Shown here: positions 9,256-18,273 of the stretch, one piece after another
Numbering within the stretch: the stretch's first letter is position 1
Layout: each line of letters begins with the position of its first letter
Origin: Lewinellaceae bacterium
Lineage (GTDB): Bacteria > Bacteroidota > Bacteroidia > Chitinophagales > Saprospiraceae
Direction of reading: 5' to 3'
Length of the DNA stretch: 64,000 nt
Assembly: GCA_016713985.1 (NCBI GenBank)
Contig: JADJOD010000024.1
Coordinates: forward strand, 1-64,000
The notes under the pieces: generated by a model
Databases searched by the model: none
Seen by the model: the letters and a program-made list of their open reading frames with translations, nothing else
Told to the model about the DNA's origin: nothing
Made by a program: the position numbers and the translations under genes

Positions 9256-10120
9256 TCATCCCCCCGTTTTGCAATACACCCCCAGCGACAGCGCCGGCGC
9301 GGCCAAAGCGTTGCGGCCGTTGAAAGCGCCTGCGACAAGGGCGCTTATGCCCCATTTTTGCCGGTGTTCGTAGCTGAGTGAAAACTGGGGCGAGGTGTAT
9401 TCCACATTGTTGGCAAACAGGCCGTTGCCCGCTTGTGAAGGGTCGCCGTTGTTAAAAGATTCCACGCCGGCGAGTTTTACGGAAGCCAGAAGTTTGTTTT
9501 TCAGGAGCCAGTACCCGGCCTCCGCGTGATAACGAAACTCTTCCGAAAAGCCCTTGCTCCGGTTATTCACGCCTACATAACCGGTTGCATACCAGCGCGC
9601 TGCGCCGTAACCCCATTCCGCCTTGAGCAACTGGTTGAATTCTCCGTCGCCGGTGTATAATAAATCGGTGTTTTTAAAATCCCCGCTCGGAATCCCCAGG
9701 GTAAGAGCGCCGCTGAGTACAAAACCACCTTTGCGCAGCAAGCCTACCCGCACACCGAGGTCGGCGTCGCCGAAAGCGGTATTTTCAAGTCCCGGCTGAA
9801 GCAACTCTCCGCTGAGTGCCCCGACGCCTTCGTTCACGGTGTTGCGCACCAGAAAGGGCACATAAGCCACCAGCGTCACACGATTGCTGAGCCCGTATTC
9901 GCCATAAAAAGAAGTGGTATAATTGCCCAGCAAGGTGCCGGCGCCGTTGATATCGTAAATATTGCCGTCCACGCTGTAGAACGAACGGGCGCGGATCATG
10001 CTGAAATCCAGTTTGAAAAAAACCCTGTCCTTTCGGGCGGGGCCAGGCGTTTGCAAAAAGGGAAACGGCCGAAAAGGCGACCAGAAAAAGGGTGGTATAA
10101 ACAGCGGCTTGTTGTTTCAT
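9256..10120 (-). CDS. outer-membrane beta-barrel protein, one frameshift
   Basis: The N-terminus MKQQAAVYTTLFLVAFSAVS is a signal peptide. The rest alternates short beta-strand-like segments (for example ARSFYSVDGNIYDINGAGTL and TTSFYGEYGLSNRVTLVAYV) and ends in an aromatic-rich strand, as in outer-membrane transporter-like barrels. The reading frame switches at the seven-base run 10016-10022; six bases would give GQGFFKLDFSMIRARS. It starts 41 bases after the end of the DM13 lipoprotein gene, so the two probably form an operon. Substrate unknown. Confidence 0.7.
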
Positions 10121-10161
10121 TTTTTAATGTTTTGAACTGATTTGCAAGGTTTTAGCAAATG

Positions 10162-11053
10162 TTAACCGTTCAGTTTGGCGGTGCCGAAACGAACATTGAA
10201 GGGAATGCAATAAATCACCACATAATCGTAGTCGTGCAGCCAGGTACCGGCAGGCACACTGTATTCCTGCGCGCCGGCATTGGCGCTCAGCAAGGCGAGT
10301 TGCAGGCTGTTTTGTGCGTTCAGCCCGCCGGAGGCCGTTTTGGCGAGATAAACGCCCAGCATGGGCCCGTTGGAAGCCGCAAAATCGCCGCCCAGTTGAA
10401 GTGTCAGGTTGAGGCCGGACTGTTGGAGTGTAGCCGTGCCTTTGACGGAATAACCCATATTCCCGGAAAATATACCCGATTGCTGTAGCGGTCACCAAAA
10501 CGTTTCCCGGACTCAGGGCCGTTATTTGCCCGTTGGGCGCTACGTTGAGCGCTGCCGGGTCAGAACCCGCCCAGGTGAAAGAAACGCCGCTGATTTCCTG
10601 ATTGGCGGCGTTGTAAGCGCCGGCTTTCAGCACGGCCGATTCACCCGCAACGAGTGTTGCCGGGGCATTCAGAATGACGATTGCGGCAATATCGTTGTTG
10701 TCGTCCGTCACGGTGATCAATACGGAATCGCGGAGATTGCCGGGCGCGGAAGCAATCGCCCAGGTTTGTCCGGCCGAATGGGCGGTGACATAGCCCGCGC
10801 CGGTCACCGTGGCGACGGCCGGTATCCCGCTTTGCCACTGGATCAGATTTGGGTGGTTTACGCCGGACTCGTCGGTGTAGGAAGCACTGAGTTGGATGCT
10901 TTCACCGGCGGGAAGCGAAACTGCGGCCGTTGTCAGGGATAACTTCGGTTCCAGAATTTCCGGAATGATTTCTGTTTTAACACATGCGGACAGAAGTGGT
11001 AAAAAGGCCCAGGGTAAAAATTTGAAATGTTGTAAATTCATCATCGGTGTCAT
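10162..11053 (-). CDS. lipoprotein with Ig-like (BIG2) domains and a C-terminal DM13 domain, one frameshift
   Basis: The N-terminus carries a lipobox (LLSAC, Cys24), so the protein is lipid-anchored. Two bacterial Ig-like domains follow (about 35-115 and 120-200; KLSLTTAAVSLPAGESIQLS is the first strand set). The last 95 residues (GGDFAASNGPMLGVYL, then HDYDYVVIYCIPFNVRFGTA) match the DM13 electron-transfer domain, including the conserved cysteine. The frame breaks near the CCC at 10475-10477. Removing one base gives a continuous AIGIFSGNMGYSVKGTA. The pair with the barrel gene downstream suggests an envelope redox or binding function, which is unproven. Confidence 0.75.
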
Positions 11054-11162
11054 TTTTTGTATACAGACACCGCTTTAACCCGGCGGGTTCGCTTTAGATG
11101 ATTTGCAAGGTGTTGTTTCAGGATCAGATGTCTTAACCGGGACATTCGTGCGGCCGATGTAC

Positions 11163-11170
11163 TACCTTTG
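11163..11170 (+). promoter_or_regulatory. -7 element TACCTTTG of the enoyl-CoA hydratase gene
   Basis: It is an exact TAnnTTTG match 21 bases upstream of the ATG at 11192, which gives a very short leader. The -33 box is weak (TTCG-like). Confidence 0.55.
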
Positions 11171-11191
11171 CGGCAAACCTGATCAAGTAAA

Positions 11192-11962
11192 ATGGATATC
11201 ATTCAGCAAGGCTACGTCCGCACTGATTTAACCGCTGACGGCGTGGCGCATATCATTTTTTATCACCCCAACCACAACAGTCTGCCGAGCCGCCTGCTCG
11301 CCGAACTGGTGGCGGCCTTTGATGCCGCCGGGCGCAACCGCGACGCCAAAGTGGTGGTACTGCGCAGCGCCGAACACAAAACGTTCTGCTCGGGAGCCAG
11401 TTTTGACGAGTTGGTGGCTATTCAGGATTTTGACACCAGCCTTCAGTTTTTTTCCGGTTTTGGCCATGTGGTCAATGCCATGCGAAAATGCCCGAAAATT
11501 GTGATCGGGCGTATTCACGGAAAAGCCGTCGGCGGCGGGGTGGGGCTGGCGTCCGCCACGGATTTTTGTATGGCTTCACAATGGGCGTCCGTGCGCCTCA
11601 GCGAACTTGCCGTGGGGTTCGGGCCTTTTGTGATCGGACCGGCCGTGGAACGCAAAGTTGGTACAGCAACTTTTGCACAAATGGCGCTTAACCCTTCGGA
11701 ATGGCTGACCGCAGAGTGGGCAAAATCGAAAAATCTGTTTCAGGAAGTATTTGATACTGTGGAACAATTAGACGCCTACCTGGCCCATTTTACCCAAAAC
11801 CTTTGCTCCTACAGCCCGGAAGCGCTCGCAGAACTGAAAAAAGCCTTTTGGCAGGGAACGGAGCACTGGGATAATCTACTGAACGAACGCGCGGCGATCA
11901 GCGGCCGGCTGGCGTTGTCGGAATTTACAAAAAAAGCGATTGCGGAGTTTAAAACCAAATAG
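11192..11962 (+). CDS. enoyl-CoA hydratase/isomerase family protein
   Basis: The 256-residue crotonase-fold protein has the oxyanion-hole segments CSGASFDEL (near residue 68) and HGKAVGGGVGLASATDF (near 112), followed by ELAVGFGPFVIGPAVERKVG. The family hydrates, isomerises or cleaves acyl-CoA thioesters. The usual C-terminal membrane-free helix bundle is present. Without the second catalytic glutamate being clear, the exact reaction (hydratase, or methylglutaconyl-CoA hydratase-like) stays open. It is convergent with carA, with 9 bases between the stops. Confidence 0.85.
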   Translation: MDIIQQGYVRTDLTADGVAHIIFYHPNHNSLPSRLLAELVAAFDAAGRNRDAKVVVLRSAEHKTFCSGASFDELVAIQDFDTSLQFFSGFGHVVNAMRKCPKIVIGRIHGKAVGGGVGLASATDFCMASQWASVRLSELAVGFGPFVIGPAVERKVGTATFAQMALNPSEWLTAEWAKSKNLFQEVFDTVEQLDAYLAHFTQNLCSYSPEALAELKKAFWQGTEHWDNLLNERAAISGRLALSEFTKKAIAEFKTK

Positions 11963-11971
11963 GAAGACTGT

Positions 11972-13057
11972 TCAGGATAACATACCCACAAACTCGTCGA
12001 ACAGGTACCTTGAATCGTGTGGCCCCGGACTGGCTTCGGGGTGGTATTGTACGCTGAATGCCTGATGGTTTTTCAGGCGAATTCCTTCTACGGTGTTGTC
12101 GTTCAGATTGATATGAGTGGCTTCCACCGTTCCGGGCGAATCGTATACTGCCTGTTCCAGCACGCCGAAGCCGTGGTTTTGGCTGGTTATTTCACTTTTT
12201 CCGCTTTTCAGATTTTTCACCGGGTGATTGATGCCCCGGTGCCCGTGGTGCAATTTGTAAGTGGGCAGGCCCGCAGCCTGGGCGAGTAGTTGTTGCCCCA
12301 GGCAAATACCGAAAAGTGGTTTTCCGTCGGCCAGCATTTGCCCCACCGTTTCGATGGCGTAAGGCATGGATGCCGGGTCGCCCGGGCCGTTGGAGAGAAA
12401 ATATCCGTCCGGGTTCCAGGCTTTTACCTCCGAAAAGGTGGTTCGGGCGGGGAAAACTTGCAGGTAACAATCGCGCTGGTCAAAACAGCGCAGGATGTTT
12501 TTTTTGACGCCGAAATCCATGACGGCAATCCGGTGTTTCGCGTCTTCCCTGCCGATGAAGTAGGGTTCGCGGGTGGTGACCTGGCTCGATAACTCCAGTC
12601 CGGCCATGGGCGGCGTTTCGGCAAGGCGGTGTTTCAGCGCATCCAGGTCGTCGATTTCCGAAGAAATGATGCAATTCATAGCCCCGCGAGTGCGGATATG
12701 CTGCACCAGGGCGCGGGTATCCACGTCGTGGATGGCCACAATACCTTCTGCTTCGAAATATTCCTGGATACTGCGTTCGGCCAGATGCCGGCTGTATTCG
12801 ACGTTGAAATTGCGGCAAACGAACCCGGCAATTTTGACGTTTTCGCTCTCCACCTCGCTGTTTTTGATCCCGTAGTTGCCGATGTGGACGTTCGTGGCTA
12901 CCAAAACCTGGCCGTAATAGGAAGGGTCGGTGAAAATTTCCTGGTAACCGGTCATGCCGGTATTGAAACAAATTTCGCCCGTGGTAGTGCCGGTTTTGCC
13001 GCCGGCTTTGCCTGTAAAAACGGTGCCGTCTTCCAGGAGTAGAATGGCTTTTGTCAT
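11972..13057 (-). CDS. carA: carbamoyl-phosphate synthase small (glutaminase) subunit
   Basis: This 361-residue subunit hydrolyses glutamine and channels ammonia to CarB for arginine and pyrimidine synthesis. The N-terminal CarA domain (DGTVFTGKAGGKTGTTTGE) is followed by a class I glutaminase with C252 (FGICLGQQ), H339 and E341 (YHPEASPGP). The leader is long, with two possible promoters and a 24-bp inverted repeat at 13078-13139, so regulation in the leader is possible. carB is not in the window. Confidence 0.97.
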   Translation of the reverse strand: MTKAILLLEDGTVFTGKAGGKTGTTTGEICFNTGMTGYQEIFTDPSYYGQVLVATNVHIGNYGIKNSEVESENVKIAGFVCRNFNVEYSRHLAERSIQEYFEAEGIVAIHDVDTRALVQHIRTRGAMNCIISSEIDDLDALKHRLAETPPMAGLELSSQVTTREPYFIGREDAKHRIAVMDFGVKKNILRCFDQRDCYLQVFPARTTFSEVKAWNPDGYFLSNGPGDPASMPYAIETVGQMLADGKPLFGICLGQQLLAQAAGLPTYKLHHGHRGINHPVKNLKSGKSEITSQNHGFGVLEQAVYDSPGTVEATHINLNDNTVEGIRLKNHQAFSVQYHPEASPGPHDSRYLFDEFVGMLS

Positions 13058-13058
13058 A

Positions 13059-13139
13059 TTGTCATTGCGGTCATTGCGTCATTGTGGTCATTATCGTCAT
13101 TATCAAAGACTTGTAAATGACGATAATGACCACAATGAC
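13059..13139. repeat. word repeat and 24-bp perfect inverted repeat in the carA leader
   Basis: Variant GTCATTGYG words from 13061 build up to an inverted repeat with perfect 24-base arms at 13078-13101 and 13116-13139 around a 14-base loop. In the carA messenger this forms a hairpin 20 bases before the start codon. The units contain AATGAC, like the true start context ATATGACAAAAG. Confidence 0.85.
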
Positions 13140-13160
13140 AATTTTGACTTTAATAGCGCG

Positions 13161-13168
13161 CAAAGGTC
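13161..13168 (-). promoter_or_regulatory. possible proximal -7 element of carA
   Basis: On the minus strand it reads GACCTTTG, the same variant seen in the two-component regulon promoters at 43.8 and 46.5 kb. It would give a leader of about 95 bases, enough to hold the 24-bp hairpin. Confidence 0.35.
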
Positions 13169-13273
13169 GGTAAAGAGAATGGTTTTTCCGAGCGGGGTAT
13201 TTTCCGAATAACAAAGAAGAAAGGCGCCAATGTTAAGTTTTATCCTCCAATGTAAACTTAATATTAAGTTTTG

Positions 13274-13281
13274 CAAAAGTA
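13274..13281 (-). promoter_or_regulatory. possible distal -7 element of carA
   Basis: On the minus strand it reads TACTTTTG, an exact consensus match, with a TTGA about 17 bases upstream. It would give a leader of roughly 210 bases. Confidence 0.45.
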
Positions 13282-13339
13282 GCGGATGTTTGCCTGCGTC
13301 AAGATTCAATTTTTTGTTTTTCAATCTGTATCCATAACT

Positions 13340-13756
13340 ATGAAAAAGAAATTAGAAGCCCTGCTGCGGGAAGACCGTGTCTTGGGCAATGCAGAGTTTA
13401 AAAAACTGCATGGAGCCTACCAAACCGCCAAAACCGCCCTCGAACGGGCAAAACATGAAAAATCGGAGGCCCGGCAGTTGTACCGGGAGGCGAACACACA
13501 CGATGAAAAAGACGGTGACCGGCTATTGGAACTCCTGACGGCCTTTCGCCAGGCAAAAAGTATGGTGGAATACCACCGCGCCGGCTGGCAATGGGCAAAA
13601 CATCGCTTTCATCGCTGGCTGGAAGTTTGGTTGACAAGTACTCCGACACCGGAACAGGCGGCAAAGGTGCGCCCGGCAAAAACAAAATCCGGGAAAATTG
13701 CGCCGGCAAAAACCTCCCTAACACCCAAACCGGCAAAAAAAGCGAAACCGGCCTGA
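13340..13756 (+). CDS. small basic coiled-coil protein with Lys/Pro/Ala-rich tail
   Basis: I do not recognise a family. The 138-residue protein begins MKKKLEALLREDRVLGNAEF. Residues 1-85 are strongly charged and helical, a likely coiled coil. From about residue 100 the tail repeats PAKT/KPAK-type units, like histone-H1-type tails (Hc1/AlgP-like). It could bind nucleic acid; that is inference from composition. ATG 13340 is preferred over an upstream in-frame codon at 13286, which would add a hydrophobic, poorly fitting N-terminus. A strong terminator follows. Confidence 0.6.
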   Translation: MKKKLEALLREDRVLGNAEFKKLHGAYQTAKTALERAKHEKSEARQLYREANTHDEKDGDRLLELLTAFRQAKSMVEYHRAGWQWAKHRFHRWLEVWLTSTPTPEQAAKVRPAKTKSGKIAPAKTSLTPKPAKKAKPA

Positions 13757-13826
13757 AAAACCGTCTGAAAAACAATGGCGTGGAGGATGTTGTGTTTGAT
13801 AATAAAAGAGGAAAATTCAACTATTT

Positions 13827-13860
13827 AACCGGGCTGTGGCAACACAACCCGGTTTTTTTT
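13827..13860 (+). terminator. rho-independent terminator
   Basis: The stem AACCGGG/CCCGGTT with an inner TGTG-GCAA-CACA is followed by a run of T. It lies 71 bases after the stop of the basic coiled-coil gene. Confidence 0.88.
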
Positions 13861-13951
13861 CTGTGAGCCGAAAAAGTGTATAACTTTCGCGAGCCGGACC
13901 ACAAATGACCTTCCCGTTTTTTACTTTTTCCTCCGAAAGCAACACGCCGCG

Positions 13952-14974
13952 ATGACCAACCCTGATTTGCAGAAATCTCTGTTTGATATAATCCTGAGCA
14001 GATACCCGCGCCGAACGGATGCGGTAGATGCACTTTGCGAGTTACTTCACCTGAGCAAAGACCCCGTTTACCGGCGTTTACGGGGCGATACCTTTCTAAC
14101 ACCGGGAGAAATATCCGTACTCGCCAATCACTATAAAATTTCCCTGGATGCGCTTGTGACTAACGGCACTGACCATGTTTTGTGCCGTTTCAACGCATTT
14201 TCAACACGGGTGGCTTCTTTTGAAGATTATCTCAACGGTTTTCGCAGCGATTTTGAGCAGATACGCCGCTTGCCCAACCCGCATTTGTATTATGCTTCGG
14301 CAGAAGTACCGGTATTCACGTACAGTTTTTTTCCGGAACTCATCAGTTTTAAATTATACATCTGGGGCCGGACGATCTGGAACCTTGAATACCTGCGGCA
14401 TCGTCCTTTCGATTTCGATCTGGTGACCCATCCGGTCATTCGCCTCAGTCAGGACGTCCTGCAACACTACCTCAGCCTGAACAGCACGGAGTTGTGGAGT
14501 GTACATTTGGTTGACAACACCCTCGCTCAAATTGAATACCACGTCTATTCCGGCGGTTTTCGCGACCCGGCAGATGCTCTGACCTTATGTGATAAAACGG
14601 CGGATTGGGTGGCTCACACGAGAGCAATGGCGCAGGCGGGCAGGAAATTCAACGCCGGCGAAAAACCGGAAAACGGGCAGGGTGTCTTTAATTTGTACCA
14701 CAATGAGATGATCTATGTCAATATTACGGCATTAATAACTTCTGACCTCGGACGAACGGTGTATGCAGCTTTTTGCAACCCCAATTTCCTCGTCAGTGCC
14801 GATCCCAAACTTTGCGACTATACGGAATCGTGGTTTGGCAACGTGCTCGCCAAATCAAATCTCATCAGTCAGTCGGCCGAAAAAAGCCGCGACTGGTTTT
14901 TCCGCGAACTGGGGAAAAAGATCGGGCGGGTAAAGCAACGGATATTATTGCATGTGGAAGAAAACCGGCAGTAG
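13952..14974 (+). CDS. BetR-like helix-turn-helix regulator with large C-terminal domain
   Basis: The 340-residue protein starts MTNPDLQKSLFDIILSRYPR. Residues 20-70 look like a helix-turn-helix: AVDALCELLHLSKDPVYRRL is followed by LTPGEISVLANHYKISLDAL, as in BetR-type domains common in Bacteroidota. The remaining 270 residues are of unknown family and rich in aromatic residues. No enzyme motif is visible. A DNA-binding regulator is likely; its target is unknown. Confidence 0.65.
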   Translation: MTNPDLQKSLFDIILSRYPRRTDAVDALCELLHLSKDPVYRRLRGDTFLTPGEISVLANHYKISLDALVTNGTDHVLCRFNAFSTRVASFEDYLNGFRSDFEQIRRLPNPHLYYASAEVPVFTYSFFPELISFKLYIWGRTIWNLEYLRHRPFDFDLVTHPVIRLSQDVLQHYLSLNSTELWSVHLVDNTLAQIEYHVYSGGFRDPADALTLCDKTADWVAHTRAMAQAGRKFNAGEKPENGQGVFNLYHNEMIYVNITALITSDLGRTVYAAFCNPNFLVSADPKLCDYTESWFGNVLAKSNLISQSAEKSRDWFFRELGKKIGRVKQRILLHVEENRQ

Positions 14975-15035
14975 TTTTGGGGGTTGAACGCAACAACCGG
15001 AAATGGTATCTTTTCAATCATAATACCGCGCAACT

Positions 15036-15815
15036 TTGCTCAATCAGTCCGCCAACTTACAATCTTTTTTAAACGAAGCCGTCCACAGGTACAATGTGGC
15101 CGGATTTATCGCCGACGATCCAATCTCCATTCCACACCGGTTTTCGGGCCTGCAGGATCGCGAGATCACCGGTTTTTGGACGGCAACCCTGGCCTGGGGG
15201 CAGCGAAAAACCATCATTCAAAGCGCCAACAAACTCATCGACCTGATGGACGGCGCTCCGTATGACTTCATTGTCAATCACTTGGAGGAAGATCGCGCGC
15301 GGTTTCTCGATTTTAAACACCGCACGTTCCAGGCCACGGACACCTTGTGGTTTCTGGAGTTTCTGCAGCAGTTTTACCGGCAAAATGCCTCGCTCGAACA
15401 CGCGTTTTCCCGCCATCTCGCCCCGGATGCCCCGACCGTGGAGCAGGCGCTCGTCGGTTTTCACCGCGATTTTTTTAATCACCCGTATGCGCCGGAGCGC
15501 ACCCGGAAACACGTGGCCACGCCGGAAAGGGGCTCCACCTGCAAACGACTCAATATGTTCCTCCGCTGGATGGTGCGCCGCGACGCAGCCGGTGTCGATT
15601 TCGGCGCCTGGACCAACATTTCACCCGCACAGTTGCTCATGCCGCTCGACGTGCACGTGGAGCGGGTGGCCCGGCGTATGGGATTGCTGCGCCGCAAACA
15701 AACCGACTGGCAAGCCGTGCTGGAACTCACCGGAAACCTCCGGGTTTTCGACCCGGAGGACCCGGTGAAATACGATTTTGCCCTGTTCGGGCTGGGTATA
15801 TTGGAAAAACGCTGA
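15036..15815 (+). CDS. TIGR02757 (DUF2400) family protein, TTG start
   Basis: The conserved DDPISIPHRFSGLQDREITG near residue 28 and FLRWMVRRDAAGVDFGAW near 180 identify TIGR02757. This is a widespread Bacteroidota family of unknown function with a DNA-glycosylase-like helical fold (DVHVERVARRMGLLRRKQTD resembles a helix-hairpin-helix region). An in-frame stop at 15021-15023 leaves only TTG at 15036 as a start that keeps the whole domain. A possible -7 box CAACTTTG overlaps it, so the exact start is uncertain. Confidence 0.85.
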   Translation: MLNQSANLQSFLNEAVHRYNVAGFIADDPISIPHRFSGLQDREITGFWTATLAWGQRKTIIQSANKLIDLMDGAPYDFIVNHLEEDRARFLDFKHRTFQATDTLWFLEFLQQFYRQNASLEHAFSRHLAPDAPTVEQALVGFHRDFFNHPYAPERTRKHVATPERGSTCKRLNMFLRWMVRRDAAGVDFGAWTNISPAQLLMPLDVHVERVARRMGLLRRKQTDWQAVLELTGNLRVFDPEDPVKYDFALFGLGILEKR

Positions 15816-15835
15816 CTACAGGCGTACCAAGCTGC

Positions 15836-16480
15836 TCAATTGCCCCCGTATCGTATCAAACGGCGGACGTTGTAGACCGGCGAGGCAATATAGGCGCCGA
15901 GTGTTTCCTCCACCAAACCAACCCCTTCGGCATAACGCCGGTTGACTTCCCGGGTGTTTCCATTCTGCACGTATTTTGGGAAAATAAAATACGTCGTTTT
16001 GAAATTTTTGGTGGGAAAACTTCCCGCCGGAACCTCTGCAACCACCTGATCGTCAGCCATTTTTGTAAAAACAAAAGCAATTGTGTCGGGGCCGGGATTT
16101 TGTATGACCTCGTACCCGCTGGCGATGGTATCCGCAAAATTTTCGGACGAAAAGAAGATGTTGCCTCTTTCATTCACCAAGTAATGCAGCGAATCGCGCA
16201 GGAAGGTATTTTGATAGGTCGTGGAGTTGGACTGAAACGTGATCGTGCGCAATTTGGCGTAGGTCCGCCCCCCGATCAGGGTATCTTTTTCGACATAGTT
16301 GCTGTCGATTTTGTTTTGAGCGGTATACACGCCGTCTTTGAGCGTAAAACGTTGATAGATCCAGTAATTCCCCGCTTTCAGGTTGCCAAAATCGGGGTAA
16401 ACAACCGGCTCGTCTTTTTCTTTTTTACAAGCCAGGATGCAGCAGACGGCGAAGGTGAAAAGTACAGTGTTGAGTTTCAT
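15836..16480 (-). CDS. hypothetical lipoprotein
   Basis: MKLNTVLFTFAVCCILACKK carries a lipobox (ILAC) at residues 15-18, so the protein is exported and lipid-anchored. The 214-residue mature part is beta-rich (AGNYWIYQRFTLKDGVY, GRTYAKLRTITFQSN) and resembles uncharacterised Bacteroidota lipoproteins. No function can be assigned. It is convergent with the TIGR02757 gene. The 248 bases upstream of it (16481-16728) hold nothing I recognise. Confidence 0.75.
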   Translation of the reverse strand: MKLNTVLFTFAVCCILACKKEKDEPVVYPDFGNLKAGNYWIYQRFTLKDGVYTAQNKIDSNYVEKDTLIGGRTYAKLRTITFQSNSTTYQNTFLRDSLHYLVNERGNIFFSSENFADTIASGYEVIQNPGPDTIAFVFTKMADDQVVAEVPAGSFPTKNFKTTYFIFPKYVQNGNTREVNRRYAEGVGLVEETLGAYIASPVYNVRRLIRYGGN

Positions 16481-16728
16481 CGCTTAAAATTTGTTTTGGA
16501 TGTACAGCCTTGAAAATGAACGACATAAGTCGGGCCCTCCGCGGCCGGTGCACCGACTGCGGGATGGTTTTTTTCAGACCGTTTTGTAAAAAAATAAAAA
16601 TGAAGGAGTGCCCCGTTCCAATAAAACGGAGCCCGTACGGATACGCGTAAACCGGTGATGACAAGACTAATGGAAACGGAATCGGGTTGCCCTGCACTTC
16701 GAAAAACAAATGGGGTTTTGCCGGAATT

Positions 16729-17439
16729 TTACAAATCGCCCAATTGCGGCCGGATCAGCAATTCTTCCACCACTGCCGCATCGGACAGGTTGTAACAACC
16801 CCAAACGGCTTTGGCGATGTCGGAAGCCTGCATAAGCCGTTCGTACGGCAAGCTGGCCCCTTGCCAGGAGTCCGACCACGTTGCACCCGGAAGAACCGCC
16901 GTTACTTTGATCCGCTTCGTTTTCATTTCTTCCCGCAGGCATTTGGAAAAACCAAGCAGCGCAAACTTGGAGATGCTGTACGACCCGCCGTTCGGATACG
17001 CCAGGATGCTGGCTACCGAGCACATGTTGAAAATATGACCGCTCTGGTGCGGGATCATCAGCGGCAGCAGCGCGCGGGTGAGGTGATAAGCGCTGTACAG
17101 GTTGGTTTCCAGCAAGGTTTCCAGGGTGCCCTCACGTTCGTCGGATACGCCGCCGGGCAGGTATATGCCGGCATTGTTGATGAGTACGCCGACCTGCTGC
17201 CAGGTTTTGCGGATAAACCCGGCGAATTCCATCACTTCCGATTTTTTGCTCATATCGGCCGGAAAAGCGAACAAGGTGCTTGCCGGAAAGCGTTTTTTCC
17301 ACTCCTCCTGCATGGCGTCGAGATCGGCCTCCGTACGGGCACAAACACACAAATCGAAGCCGTTTTCCGCAAAAATTTCGGCTATGGCACGCCCCAGCCC
17401 TTTGGTGGCGCCGGTAATAACTGCAGTTTTATCCGTCAT
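16729..17439 (-). CDS. short-chain dehydrogenase/reductase
   Basis: The 236-residue Rossmann protein starts MTDKTAVITGATKGLGRAIA with the TGxxxGxG cofactor loop. NNAGIYLPGG is the NNAG motif and YSISKFALLGFSK holds the Tyr/Lys catalytic pair. This is a classical SDR of the 3-ketoacyl-ACP-reductase-like group; its substrate is unknown. A longer frame reaching 17514 exists, but its first 25 residues do not belong to the fold. It is divergent from the MlaE gene, with 75 bases between starts. Confidence 0.88.
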   Translation of the reverse strand: MTDKTAVITGATKGLGRAIAEIFAENGFDLCVCARTEADLDAMQEEWKKRFPASTLFAFPADMSKKSEVMEFAGFIRKTWQQVGVLINNAGIYLPGGVSDEREGTLETLLETNLYSAYHLTRALLPLMIPHQSGHIFNMCSVASILAYPNGGSYSISKFALLGFSKCLREEMKTKRIKVTAVLPGATWSDSWQGASLPYERLMQASDIAKAVWGCYNLSDAAVVEELLIRPQLGDL

Positions 17440-17514
17440 GGAAGTGGAAATTTTGCCCCAAAGTTTAAAAAAAAGCCAACCTTTGAAGCGGAAATTTTTG
17501 GCCACCCGACACAT

Positions 17515-18273
17515 ATGGAATCCCTGTCAAAATACAATTACCTCCATCACCTGGGGCGCTACCTCATGATGATGAAACACGCCCTGGCGCGCCCGGAGAA
17601 ATTTTCCATGTACTGGAAAGAAACGATGCGGCAGATGAACGACATCGGTATCGGTTCGCTGATCATCGTGTGCCTCATCTCGGTCTTTATCGGAGCGGTA
17701 GCGGCTATCCAGTTTGCCTACCAGCTCGACGGCCAACTGGTGCCGCGGTACTATATCGGCTATATCGTGCGCGACCTGGCATTGATCGAACTTTCGCCCA
17801 CCATCACCTGCCTTGTACTGGCGGGTAAAGTAGGCTCCAACATGGCTGCGGAGATCGGCGGTATGCGCCAGAAGGAACACATAGACGCCATGGAAGTGAT
17901 GGGCGTCAACACGGCGGCCTACCTCATAACCCCCAAAGTGATCGCTGCCGTTTGTGTTATCCCTTTGTTGGTCACGTTTTCGGCCTTTGTCGCCATCATA
18001 GGCGGCTACCTCGCCAGCGTACCCACCGGGCTGATCACGGATTCGGAATACATTCAGGGTGTACGGTCCTTTTTTGTCCCGTACAACGTATTTATGATGT
18101 ATGTCAAATCGGTGGTGTTCGCCGTCATCCTGACCAGCGTTTCGTGCTACCAGGGCTACTATGTAAAAGGCGGCAGCATCGAACTGGGGCAGGCCAGCAC
18201 CCGCGCCGTGGTGTACAGCGACATCATCATCCTGCTGGCCGATTACCTGATCGCCTTGTTGCTGACGGGTTGA
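17515..18273 (+). CDS. MlaE-family ABC transporter permease
   Basis: This 252-residue membrane protein belongs to the MlaE/DUF140 family, permeases of ABC systems that move phospholipids or other lipids between the membranes. Family signatures are visible: ELSPTITCLVLAGKVGSNMA, AEIGGMRQKEHIDAMEVMGV and the final LGQASTRAVVYSDIIILLAD. The usual order in Bacteroidota is permease, then ATPase, then MCE protein. Here the next gene is dapD, so the ATPase must be elsewhere. The ATG at 17515 gives the normal family N-terminus. Confidence 0.92.
   Translation: MESLSKYNYLHHLGRYLMMMKHALARPEKFSMYWKETMRQMNDIGIGSLIIVCLISVFIGAVAAIQFAYQLDGQLVPRYYIGYIVRDLALIELSPTITCLVLAGKVGSNMAAEIGGMRQKEHIDAMEVMGVNTAAYLITPKVIAAVCVIPLLVTFSAFVAIIGGYLASVPTGLITDSEYIQGVRSFFVPYNVFMMYVKSVVFAVILTSVSCYQGYYVKGGSIELGQASTRAVVYSDIIILLADYLIALLLTG

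Noticed and set aside
8942..9355. Long minus-strand reading frames made of GHWSLVI repeats
   Set aside because: They arise because the heptamer GGTCATT has no stop in any frame; all three frames give the same peptide shifted. No signal peptide or known domain, so not a gene.
16687..17514. Extended + strand frame ahead of the MlaE permease
   Set aside because: It is antisense to the SDR gene and shows no family similarity; the permease begins at 17515.
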